In this document: one piece after another, positions 1 through 8,460 of the stretch
Position numbering within the stretch: position 1 is the stretch's first letter
How the letters are laid out: the number at the start of each line of letters is the position of its first letter
Assembly: GCA_037178675.1 (NCBI GenBank)
Contig: JAYMGJ010000658.1
Location: 1 to 33,319 of the forward strand
Reading direction: 5' to 3'
DNA length: 33,319 bases
DNA from: Scleroderma bovista
Taxonomy: Eukaryota > Basidiomycota > Agaricomycetes > Boletales > Sclerodermataceae
The notes under the pieces: model-generated
The model's input: the letters and a program-made list of their open reading frames with translations, nothing else
Databases searched by the model: none
Told to the model about the DNA's origin: nothing
Position numbers and translations under genes: made by a program

Positions 1-476
1 CGACTCCTACCTTTGAGAAACTCTCCTCCTCCAACTACTCAACCTGAAAGGGGGAAATGAAGGCTTTCCTGTGTACCAAAGGCCTTTGGACCATTGTCAG
101 TGGTGCTGAGAAGCACCCTGATGACTCCCATGCAGATCTCCAGGCCAAATGGGACCTTAGGGCTGACAAGGCTGCAGGCCAGCTCTACCTTTCACTTTCT
201 GCTGAGCAGAGGACCCATATAGACACTGTCCAGGACGACCCTGTGAGGATGTGGTCCACCTCTTGAATCTCTACACCTCCAACAGTGCCTAGGAGCTCGC
301 TTTAACACCTGGGATGACTTCTTTTCAATCAGGAAGAAGCAGGACAAGTCCCTGACTTCTCTCATCGCTAGGATCGAGGATTCTATGTCTAAGATTCAGC
401 AGCTATGCCCCAAGGACCCTGCCAGCCCTTACACCATCAAAGACCTCAACAATGAGCTCATCTGCATGGCTATGGT
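1..476 (+). pseudogene. Copia-A gag, N-terminal fragment (host element, piece 1 of 3)
   Basis: This is the 5' part of a Ty1/copia gag of the UBN2/DUF4219 kind, reading MKAFLCTKGLW... and then a helix-rich capsid-like segment (KWDLRADKAAGQLYLSLSAE). The frame is open from the window edge, so the true start lies outside. A 1-nt insertion near 262 (ACCTCTTGAA) shifts the frame; the coding sense resumes in the next frame with ESLHLQQ and RFNTWDDFFSIRKK and continues to ELICMAM. At 476 the element is split by Copia-B1. Joining 476 to 6396, with one copy of the ATGGT duplication, restores the reading ...CMAMVRSLGDEYS. It is a decayed relic; the assignment rests on family resemblance and on continuity with the next two pieces. 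Confidence 0.85.
472..476. repeat. Target site duplication ATGGT of Copia-B1 (left copy)
   Basis: ATGGT immediately precedes the TGTTGAAG start of the 5' LTR and is repeated at 6391-6395 after the 3' LTR. A 5-bp duplication is normal for copia integrases. It proves that Copia-B1 is one intact insertion into Copia-A. Confidence 0.95.
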
Positions 477-764
477 TGTTGAAGTCACACGTGCACCCGG
501 CATAAACCGTCGACGAAGTGCGCACAAGACTGCAACCCATATTAGTGTAGACTTAGTAATAGTCCTCTTTAGAGTAGATGTTACATGTCACACGTCACGT
601 GTCACAGTCACGCATCACACTATTTGTTGTATATAAACAGTGTTCATCGCTTATATAATATAACAGCTCTTAACCAGCTACCACTACCATCTTTGGTTGT
701 GCACTCCACCCAACAGGTGAGTTGGAGTAGCAGTTCCTCTACGTATATAGGTATTGCTTCAACA
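477..764 (+). repeat. Copia-B1 5' LTR
   Basis: This 288-bp LTR runs from TGTTGAAG to CTTCAACA. It holds a cluster of GTCAC/GTGAC motifs, including a CACGTG E-box-like core, at about 586-618. It also has a TATA box (630-637) and, near its 3' end, a perfect splice donor (CAG|GTGAGT at 714-722). It is homologous over its full length to 6103-6390 and to the reverse complement of both Copia-B2 LTRs. Confidence 0.96.
630..637 (+). promoter_or_regulatory. TATA box of Copia-B1 5' LTR
   Basis: TATATAAA lies 134 bp before the LTR end and is conserved in the other three Copia-B LTRs. It is the likely core promoter element; transcription would start about 30 bp downstream, near 660. Confidence 0.7.
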
Positions 765-1137
765 GGTTATGAGCCCTGTGAGCACACTGTGTGCAGCAAT
801 GCACCAGGCAGCGCTCCAGCTCCCTGAGTGTCGCTTTAACTAGCTTGATGCTGTGGACCACAGTGAGCTCCTAGCTGAGCCCCTGCACAGCCACAAGGCG
901 AAGTCGGTCGATGACTTGCGCCCAACAGTGAGCTCCTAGTTGAGCACCTGTATTGCCCCAGGCGAAGTTCATCAATGACTTGCGCCAACCATGGCGAACA
1001 TCGTCAACGACTTGCGCTGGCATGACTTAGTCATGAGTTAGCTGTTGACAGAAGTGCTTTCACTAGCACTCAGGTGTTTCTTCTTTTCTTGCTTGTCCGT
1101 TGTTGCATTCACTTGCTACTCCGTTGACTCCCAACAG
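717..1137 (+). other. Candidate leader intron of Copia-B1
   Basis: The donor is CAACAG|GTGAGT inside the LTR. The acceptor is ...TGACTCCCAACAG|AATATCACC, only 9 nt before the gag ATG. A long pyrimidine-rich tract (about 1077-1125) precedes the acceptor. Length is 421 bp. The same donor, tract and acceptor are present in Copia-B2 (27672-28093, 422 bp). Splicing would remove the primer binding site and the repeated leader, leaving a short 5' UTR. This is an inference from sequence; no transcript is available. Confidence 0.5.
765..778 (+). other. Primer binding site complementary to the initiator tRNA-Met anticodon half
   Basis: GGTTATGAGCCCTG directly follows the LTR. It is the complement of CAGGGCTCATAACC, the anticodon stem-loop (CAT anticodon) of fungal initiator tRNA-Met. 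Drosophila copia and yeast Ty5 are known to prime from a half tRNA-iMet cleaved in the anticodon region, so this copia element likely does the same. The site is identical in Copia-B2. Confidence 0.8.
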
Positions 1138-1146
1138 AATATCACC
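779..1146 (+). other. Copia-B1 untranslated leader with imperfect tandem repeats
   Basis: No gene is visible here. Two imperfect ~65-bp units (861-925 and 926-989) each begin CAGTGAGCTCCTAG and end in GACTTGCGCC. A shortened third unit (993-1020) follows. The leader of Copia-B2 keeps the same units. They could serve RNA packaging, dimerisation or translation control; this is speculation. Confidence 0.6.
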
Positions 1147-4100
1147 ATGTCCAGCGCTCTAGACAAGATGGTTCCCGTGTTTACTGGCTCCAACTGGCAG
1201 CAGTGGCACACCTCTATGCAGGCCTACCTCCGGGCACAAGGATGGTATGTTTACTCAACGACGCAACCCGCTGACGGCCACGATGACCGTAAGGAGTGGG
1301 ACAACAACACCGAGAGAGCGCTCGGTAACATCACCTTGCGCCTCACCCCCTCCATCCAGGTCGCCGTCTCGAATCTCAACAGCATTAAGGAAGTCTGGGA
1401 CCACCTGAAGAAAAACTTTGACGCCCCCAGTATCGGCTCCGCTTACGCTGAGCTTAGCAACTCCTTTCGACTACCATTCCCGCTGGCTCCCATCCCGCTC
1501 CGGCTATCACCAAAGTGCTTAGCCATTTCGCTTATCTCAAAGATGCCAGCTTCGAGTTCCCTGCCCCCGTGCAGGCAATGATCATTCTATGCAAGCTCCC
1601 TCCTACTATGGAGGTCGTAGCTCAGATTCTTAGCCAAACATCGCCGGACGAGATCAAAAACCTCAAGCCTGACGGGATTGTCAAGGCTGCCACGCTCTCA
1701 TTCGAGCAGAAAGGCGCCTCTTCACGCACCGGTGGTAAGGGCCCCCAGGCCAATAAGCTTAGCGCTGTGAAGTGCAAGCCAGCTGACCCCAAGTTCGCCC
1801 AGCAGCAGCAGCAGCAAGGCGGGTCCAACGGTGGTGCAAGCGGAAACGCTCCTGCCCAAGGACAGGGAGGCCGCACTCGACGCGGCGGCAAGAAGGCTCG
1901 CGCTCGCCGCGAGAACGCCCAACAAGCCGCCTTCGCTACATACGTCCACTACGATGGACCAGAGCCCACCGTTGACCCTCGCGCCTTGGCCCACACTCCC
2001 AGTGCTGCCAACTACGGCCCCCCCGCATTCGAAAATACCATCAAGGCTTTTGACTTGGCACACCGCCTGGGGGTAGAACCCTCCTGCCAGACCATCCGCA
2101 CCCTCGACCAAGTCGTGTCGTTGGCGAGTGCGAACCTGGACCAGCCCGAGGCCGGTCCCTCCTCGTTGAAGCGCCCTCGTCTCAAGGAGCGCATCACGAT
2201 GTATGAAGAGGATGCCATCTCCCTTGGGGATGATGAACCCTTCGCCCACGAGCCCTTCGCCAACGACGAGTTCAACAAAATCGACGTGATGGTCCTTGAC
2301 CGCTACAACGCGACGTCAATGGCGATGGGTGCGGAGGCCAGCCTCTTCAGGCAAGTACCTTCTGCACATGTGCTGATTGACACTGACACGCTCCCTTTAC
2401 ATGTGTGCTATACGCCGTCACTGTATATAGCGAGTAGTCACTACAATATGTCATGTCGTATCTCGAGAAATGCATATATCTGTTCATGTTCGCATGAAAC
2501 AAATGCACGCTGTGCTGGATGTAAGGGAAAAATGGTCGATGATAGTGAACTATCTGGTGCCTTCTGGCTACTAGACTCTGGTGCATCACGCCACTTCACC
2601 GGTGACATAGGCGATTTTGCCTCCTATAACGCGCTAAAGCGAGCGCACTACGCCAAGACGGCTAATGGTGTAGCGCTGATTGCTGGCATTGGCACCGTAT
2701 TACTCCGGTGCCTAGACCACAACTCAGGGGATGAGAAAGTCATTACACTCACCCAAGTGCTCCATATGCCAGGTGCTACTGCACGCCTTATTTCTATGGG
2801 CGAAATGCTCCAGCGTAATTACAAAGTCACTGGCGATAAGAGAGGCATTAGCCTCACTCATAAAGCTGAACGCCTATGGTTTGGGCCAGACCCAGAAGAT
2901 GATCGCAACATCATTTTTGGGATTGAATCTATCCTGATAATTAGATCTAACTATATTGCCTCCGTGAGCAAAGTCGATTACGACATTATGCACCAGAGAT
3001 TCGGGCACCCCTCAAAGGAAGTACTCCGACGCGCGCAAAAACATACGCAGCACTTCCCGGAGATTCACTTTCCAACTGAGGATTGTGTTTGCCCTGGATG
3101 TGCTCTTGGCAAGATGCCCAATCAAGCTTTCCCAGAGAACGAAAGACGTGCTTCCAAGCCCTTCGAGCTGGTGCACTCTGACCTCAAATCCTTCCCGGTT
3201 ACGTCGTACCGGAAGTTTAAATACGTTATCACCTTCTACGACGATTATACCTCTCACGCCTGGACTATGCCTCTTCGCTCCAAAGCTGCAGCAATTACAG
3301 CTGGCAAAGATTTCCTCGAAATGGTGCGCGTCCAACATGATACGCACGTCATTGGATGGATGTCCGATGCCGGCAGAGAGTATAAATCCGATCTATTTGA
3401 TCGAGCACTCCTTGAGAAAGGAATAAAAATATATAAAAGTGCTCCAAGAACCCCCATGCAGAATGGCCGCGCCGAGTGTTTAGGGCGCACTCTCATGGAT
3501 AAAGCTGAGTCTATGCGGCATCAAGCCTACATCCCTGACTCCTGGTGGGAATTTGCGTTCGCTCATGCAACTCACCTTTACAACCATACTCTGGTAGCTC
3601 ACCTGCGATGGCGCACCCCCCATGAAATGCTTAAGGGGGAGATGCCTAACATCGACCACCTCCGTGTATTTGGCTGTGGAGCCTTTGTCTACCTCCCAGC
3701 CTCGGCTCGAGCAAATAAGATGGCTCCCAAGTCGGAGCTTATGACCTATGTCGGTGTTGCCCCTGGCAATGAGCACAATTTTTTGTTTATGCACTCCACC
3801 AATGCAGTGTTTACCGCTGCTCACACCGTCTTTGACGAGCATCACTTCCCTTGCTGCCTCAAAAACAGGCGCAAACCTCTCGAGAACCCTTTTGGAAAGG
3901 TAAATCCGAAACCAGCCACTGATCAACCAGGGAATTCCCCTGATGATACTGACAGTGATGACAATGTGGAACACGACCATGGCTACCCACATCCCCAAGC
4001 GCAGGATGACGATCCAAAGCGCGAGGACCCTGAGGCTCCTGAGGAAGAGCCTAATCAAATAAATCCTCCCCGTACGCCATCTCCAGTGCCTCCACCGGCA

Positions 4101-6056
4101 CCGAGAACGCCTTCACTGGCTAGAAATCCGCCACCTCCGGCACCGCAGCGCCCTGGCCAAGCTGAACGCTGCCAGAATGCGCTGCGACCCCCTGCAGTGA
4201 ATATTCCTGCCCGCCCCCAACGTGAACGTAGAGCGCCATTGTGCCCCGGTAACGTGTATGGTGAGCGGCGACATCCCGTTGAGCAACTCCAGGATATCGA
4301 AAGTGCCTCTCGATGGCGAGAAACAGTGAGTGAGGCCCCTAGGCCCCCACAACCGGACACACCAGACCATGTTCCTGGTGGTTTCCCCGACATCTCTGCA
4401 ACGCCCAGTGAGGAAGATGTGCAAAAGATGTGCAAGGAAGGGGGAGCAAACCTAGTCCGTTATCTGATGGGCAAAGCCCTCGAAACCCGCGACCCTCAAT
4501 ACGAGAGTGTCCGCAACTGGTCCTATAAGGACATTGCTTGCTTACCCCAAGCTGAGCAGAAACTCTGGCGACTTGCTTGCCAAGAAGAGCTCGACGTGCT
4601 GCGAAAGCGCAAGGTCTTTGAGCTAGTTGACTGTCCCCGAGACCAGAAGGTCATAAAGAATTGATGGGTCTTCGACGTGAAGTCGGATGGCCGCAAGAAA
4701 GCCCGCTTAGTAGCAAAAGGCTTCTCCCAGGTCGATGGATTAGATTTCGACCAGGTCTTCTCACCAGTCATGCGCTTTGAAACAGTGCGCCTCATGCTTG
4801 CGCTTGCCGCACTTGAAAACTGGTATATCACTGGACTCGACGTTCGGAGCGCCTACTTGTATGGCAAGCTCTACAAAGAGATCTACATGGAACAACCCGA
4901 AGGGTTTGCAGTTCCTGGGCAAGAGCGCAAAGTGCTCCGCCTTTGGCGTGCCCTCTATGGCCTCAAACAGGCCAGCCTAGCTTGGTGGTGCACACTCGAT
5001 GAGTCTCTCAAGGAGCTCGGGTTTGAGCGCCTTAAGTCTGAAGCAGGCATCTTCTTCTACAAGAAGAAAGGCACCAGCATCGTCATCGGTATTATCTATG
5101 TTGACGACGCACTATTCTGCGGCACTAACAAGGCTGTTGTTGATGCTATCAAAGCGCAGTTCATGCGCAAATGGGAGTGCAGAGACCTTGGAGAACCCAA
5201 GGAGTTCCTCCGAATGCGAATCACTCGCAAGAGTCGCGCTATCCACCTGGATCAATGCGCGTACCTCCAAAAGGTCATTGAACGCTGCAGCATGCTCAAT
5301 GCAAAGTCTGCAAGCACCCCACTGCCGGCTGGCTACTATGCCGCCAAAAATACAGAGCCTGTTGACGCGGAACTCCACTCCCATTTCCAGATGGTTATTG
5401 GGTCCCTTCTGTACCTTATGTTAGGCACTAGGCCTGACATTGCCTTTGCAGTCACCCATCTCTCGCGCCATGCCGCAAACCCATCCCAGGACCACCTGTC
5501 CAAAGCGCTTTATATCTGTCGCTACTTAATTGGTACACCTAGTTACTCCCTAGTGTACAATGGTGGATCCGGTGCTGGCCTGATTGCATGCACGGACTCA
5601 GATTGGGGATTAGACCCTATCTCTCACCTCTCGCAGACAGGTTTCTACCTGAAACTTGCAGATGGCTTGATTAGTTGGACTTCTTGTGCGCAGAAGACTA
5701 TTGTGTACTCGTCCACTGAGGCTGAATACATGGCTTTGAGCGATTGCGCTCGCCAAGTCACCTGGATTCGGAGTTTACTCGGTGAGCTCAGCTATAAGCT
5801 GAAAGCTATCCTGATTTGCGGTGATAATCAGGGGTCCATATTAATGGCATCCAACCCTGTAACGGAGCCTCACTCCAAGCACATTGACATCCGCTACCAT
5901 GGAATCTGCGAGTCAGTTGCGAAAGGTAACGTGGAACTGTTCTTCATTGATGGTGCTGAGAATCCCGCTGATCTGCTCACCAAGAACTTACCCCGCGAGA
6001 AATTCGTGAAGTTCAGAGCTCAACTAGGCTTACAATTTCCCTCTGGCAGCATCTAG
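1147..6056 (+). pseudogene. Copia-B1 gag-pol polyprotein (frameshift and nonsense mutation)
   Basis: The start is the ATG of MSSALDKMVPVFTGSNW, which follows ATCACC and is conserved in Copia-B2. The order is: gag; an Arg/Gly/Gln-rich basic stretch with a poly-Gln run (about 1800-1910); a Cys cluster (CSCS...CAGC); aspartic protease LLDSGASRHF (about 2567); integrase zinc finger (HQRFGHP...CPGC, about 2991-3095) and DDE core (HSDLK 3171, MSDAG 3361, NGRAE 3464); a proline-rich linker; RT with YVDD (5098-5109); and RNase H with SSTEAEYMAL and GDNQGS. It ends in TAG at 6054. Copia-B2 reads through as one frame from gag to integrase, so a single polyprotein is the ancestral design. Lesions are a 1-nt deletion between 1460 and 1461 and a TGA at 4662-4664 where Copia-B2 has CGA (KNRWVFD). 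Confidence 0.93.
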
Positions 6057-6091
6057 CGCCTTATTCGCTGAAGTGCTCTATGTGCAGCACA

Positions 6092-6102
6092 GCGAGGGGG
6101 AG
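6092..6102 (+). other. Polypurine tract of Copia-B1
   Basis: GCGAGGGGGAG abuts the 3' LTR and is the expected plus-strand primer site. Copia-B2 has the corresponding tract at 22710-22720 on the minus strand. Confidence 0.8.
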
Positions 6103-6390
6103 TGTTGAAGACGCATGTGCACCCGGCGTAAACCGTCGACGAAGTGCGCACAAGACTGCGACCCATATTAGTGTAGACTTAGTAATAGTTCTCTTTAGAG
6201 TAGATGTTACATGTCACACATCATGTGTCACAGTCACGCGTCACACTATTTGTTGTATATAAACAGCGGACATTGCTTATATAATATAACAGCTCTTAAC
6301 CAGCTACTGCTACCATCTCAGGTTGTGCACTCCACCCAACAGGTGAGTTGGAGTAGCAGTTCCTCTATGTATATAGGTATTGCTTCAACA
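6103..6390 (+). repeat. Copia-B1 3' LTR
   Basis: This 288-bp LTR runs from TGTTGAAG to CTTCAACA. It has a TATATAAA box at 6256-6263 and the same GTGAGT donor motif. It differs from the 5' LTR by about 18 substitutions, many at CpG or TpG positions. Confidence 0.96.
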
Positions 6391-6395
6391 ATGGT
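6391..6395. repeat. Target site duplication ATGGT of Copia-B1 (right copy)
   Basis: This is a perfect repeat of 472-476. Its ATG continues the Copia-A gag frame as MVRSLGDEYSHF. Confidence 0.95.
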
Positions 6396-6940
6396 GCGCT
6401 CACTAGGTGATGAGTACTCCCATTTTGCGTCCTCTCTGCTCTTATTCCAGTCTTTGGAGAAAGAGAGACTCAAGGAGGCATTCCTGGCAGAGGAATTACA
6501 GCGCACGCATCGTCCTGTTCGCCTCTGGTACCTCTTGCAAGTGTCCTCCCTCTGTATCCTGCTCCTTTTGTGAATACTCAAATCATTGTGTCCACAAGTG
6601 CCAGAACTTGGTCAAGGCTAAGTCTAACTACTTGTCACAGAAGGGCAGACACTCCAAGAAGGGTGGTGACACTGCCAACAAGGCCTCTGATGCATCAAGC
6701 TCCTCCCAGCAACCTGCTGACTTGTCCTCTGGCTCCCAGTCCATTTCTCAGGCCATGGAATTTGCTGGAAATGCAAGTCTTCGTTCCTTTGACCCCTCCT
6801 CCCCTCTGTATCCACTCCAACTCGATGCTGATGTCCATTGGAATGCAGACACTGGGGCCACTGCTCATATGATCCCCCATCGCCACTGGATGGGCAACTA
6901 TACCTCCAAATGTGTTCCAGTTTGGGTGGGGTCTGTGGTG

Positions 6941-6948
6941 TTTGTATG
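6941..6948. repeat. 8-bp target duplication TTTGTATG of hAT MITE copy 1 (left)
   Basis: TTTGTATG flanks the MITE on both sides (6941-6948 and 7491-7498). The right copy includes the first two bases (TG) of the gypsy 5' LTR, so the MITE target spanned the host-gypsy junction. Confidence 0.9.
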
Positions 6949-7490
6949 TAGAGTTTAAAAGTCCAGTCCATAGGACCGCAAAAAGACCAGAAACTGGACT
7001 GGACTGGACTGGTCGCAACCGGACTGCAGTTGCCAGTTGCCTACTTTTGAGAATGATGAAAAAGACTGGTTGCAACTGGTTGCAACCGCATTATGTAAGC
7101 AATACATATATGGTATAAAAACCCCTATATTACAGGCTAATTTTGGCCTGCAGTGGGTCTTAAGGGGTGTAAAACTGATCTTTTTGGATGAAATATGGCA
7201 CAAATAAATATATAATGACTTGTATATAATTACTACAGTCTATAAATAGTATTTAGATGCTCACCTTTGATGTGAAAAACATCAATAAAATGCAAAAAAA
7301 CCGGTTTTTTGGTGGTTTGGACTGGTTTTTTTAGCAGTTTTGGACCGGTCTTTTTGAAAACTGGTTGCAACCACTTTGGACCAGTCTTTAAGCGGTCCAT
7401 GAACCATTCCCAGGCTTCCAAAAGCGGTCCAGTCCGGTCCTCTTCCAAAAAAGGCAAAAAAACCGGACTGGACTGGACTTTTAAACTCTA
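6949..7490. mobile_element. hAT-like MITE, copy 1
   Basis: A 542-bp non-coding element. Its ends are perfect inverted repeats, beginning TAGAGTTTAAAAGTCCAG and ending in the complement. With an 8-bp target duplication and a TAGAG end this fits the hAT superfamily (8-bp duplications, YAGNG-like ends). The inside is packed with short repeats of GGACT/AGTCC, ACTGGTCC and GGTTGCAACC on both strands near the ends, the kind of subterminal repeats that hAT transposases bind. There is no transposase, so it must be mobilised in trans. Copy 2 lies at 20758-21307 in inverted orientation. Confidence 0.9.
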
Positions 7491-7491
7491 T

Positions 7492-7496
7492 TTGTA
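7492..7496. repeat. Target duplication TTGTA of the gypsy element (left copy)
   Basis: TTGTA precedes the TGTAACGG LTR start and is repeated at 14513-14517. The 5-bp size is normal for Ty3/gypsy integrases. Confidence 0.92.
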
Positions 7497-7744
7497 TGTA
7501 ACGGTCTAACTTTTTATCTTAACTAATCGCAGATTAGATGACATCTTATCTTATCCTTATCGTACCGTAGTATCTTATCTAGTGCATCTTATCTGTAGGT
7601 CTGTCTAGACTACAACCTCATGCTGTACATGCTGTATCCCTTGATGTCATTAGCATAGCCTTACCACAGGATGGCAGCTGTGCTCACTGCCTCATACAGC
7701 ATACAGCCTCATGGATAGCCTCGCACAGGACATGTGTAGTGTAG

Positions 7745-7752
7745 TATATATA
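7745..7752 (+). promoter_or_regulatory. TATA box of gypsy 5' LTR
   Basis: TATATATA is conserved in the 3' LTR at 14374-14381. Transcription is expected about 30-40 bp downstream, around 7780, which is where the candidate self-primer sequence begins. Confidence 0.7.
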
Positions 7753-7782
7753 CCATTGCAACCCAGCACCCAGAGGCTCTCC

Positions 7783-7793
7783 ATTCAAGCTCT
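7783..7793 (+). other. Candidate self-primer sequence at predicted 5' end of gypsy RNA
   Basis: ATTCAAGCTCT lies 38 bp downstream of the TATA box. It is complementary at 10 of 11 positions to AGAGCTCGAAT at 7887-7897, just after the LTR. Tf1/sushi elements prime reverse transcription from the first ~11 nt of their own transcript in this geometry. Whether the RNA starts exactly here is not known. Confidence 0.5.
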
Positions 7794-7884
7794 CTTTGGG
7801 TCTTTGCTCTAAGATCTCTAGTCCTATTCCCTCCTCAGAGTCCCGTGTGGTAGTTCTTTGGGTTTTGCCCTTAGGGTTGTCTCA

Positions 7885-8460
7885 CTAGAGCTCGAATCTA
7901 CCCATTCACCACTTTGTCTACCACGTGCTGTTCCCCAGCCTTATAAAGGGAAACTATACCTGGACTCCAGGGTTAAGGAGCTTTGTTTCACACCCTTCAC
8001 GTTCATGCACGGCCAGCCTTTAGCGCCGTTCCCTGTAGCCCACTTGGGTTTGGGAGTTTCTAGTACATTCTCGTTTACATATCATACACCAGCCCAGGGT
8101 CATGCCTGGTGTCTGTAGGGTGGCTCCCGTTCAAGCGCGGTTTGTACCTGCAAGGAGATTGAGCTGTAGTTACCCGTAGTTCCTCCGTCCATGGAGAGGT
8201 AGACCCGTGATCTGCAGCCAGTGGCTGTTGGTTTCTGCATAGCTGTGCCACTGCCCTGACCCGGTGAGTGTGACAAGCGAACAGAAGCTTACACTTAGTT
8301 CATTGGAACACCTGTGGGGATCTAGTCCCGGTATATTACTACTCCTACGTTACCCCGCTACTTAGTCACCATACCTCCCTATGAGTACTCCTTTAGTCAG
8401 GCAGGTTGCCTGACAGTCACCTACAATACCCATTACCCCCTTCCTCTTACGCCTGCTTAA
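7885..8460 (+). other. Gypsy leader, including candidate self-primed primer binding site
   Basis: No tRNA-complementary TGG site follows the LTR. Instead 7887-7897 (AGAGCTCGAAT) can pair with 7783-7793. The rest of the leader is non-coding as far as I can see. A splice-donor-like CCG|GTGAGTGTG at 8264 may mark a leader intron ending near 8461 or 8479, but this is weak. Confidence 0.5.

Larger units (their letters stand above)
477..6390 (+). mobile_element. Copia-B1: complete Ty1/copia LTR retrotransposon
   Basis: This is a 5.9-kb element bounded by two 288-bp LTRs (477-764 and 6103-6390) that start TGTTGAAG and end CTTCAACA, flanked by perfect ATGGT duplications. The order is LTR, primer binding site, leader, one gag-protease-integrase-RT-RNase H polyprotein, polypurine tract, LTR; integrase before RT is diagnostic of Ty1/copia. 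The LTRs differ at roughly 18 of 288 positions by eye (about 6%, mostly transitions), so the insertion is not recent. The polyprotein has a 1-nt deletion and one nonsense codon, so this copy cannot act autonomously. A second copy, Copia-B2, lies on the opposite strand at 22415-28333. Confidence 0.97.
6391..6948 (+). pseudogene. Copia-A gag C-terminus, zinc knuckle and protease start (piece 2 of 3)
   Basis: This continues the host gag: RSLGDEYSHFASSLLL and KERLKEAFLAEELQRTHRP. The frame then shifts around 6510-6545, probably with loss of some codons. In the new frame there is a CCHC knuckle (CSFCEYSNHCVHKC, 6560-6601), a Ser-rich linker, and the protease motif NADTGATAHM with HRHW. At 6948 the hAT-like MITE begins. 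Deleting the MITE and the gypsy element joins ...GSVVFV to LVIGGRKQCPVEFT in frame at 14518. That shows this piece and 14513-16124 were once one gene. Confidence 0.88.
7497..7884 (+). repeat. Gypsy 5' LTR
   Basis: This 388-bp LTR runs from TGTAACGG to TTGTCTCA. A TATA box lies at 7745-7752. The segment at about 7522-7560, rich in TTATC repeats, is missing from the 3' LTR and could have been lost by slippage between TTATCTTA repeats. Confidence 0.93.

Noticed and set aside
385..827. Short open frames running from Copia-A into the Copia-B1 LTR, and equal ones at 6080-6262, 22406-22720 and 27983-28380.
   Set aside because: They are chance frames through LTR sequence; they follow from the LTR repeats and differ only by LTR mutations.
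1622..2278. Long minus-strand open frames opposite Copia-B1 gag, and the matching plus-strand frames at 26454-27338 opposite Copia-B2.
   Set aside because: They are shadows of the GC-rich gag codons on the opposite strand; they occur only where the real frame is open and lack family resemblance.
7885..7905. A conventional tRNA primer binding site after the gypsy 5' LTR.
   Set aside because: The sequence does not start with TGG or match a tRNA 3' end that I can recognise; the self-priming match explains it better.
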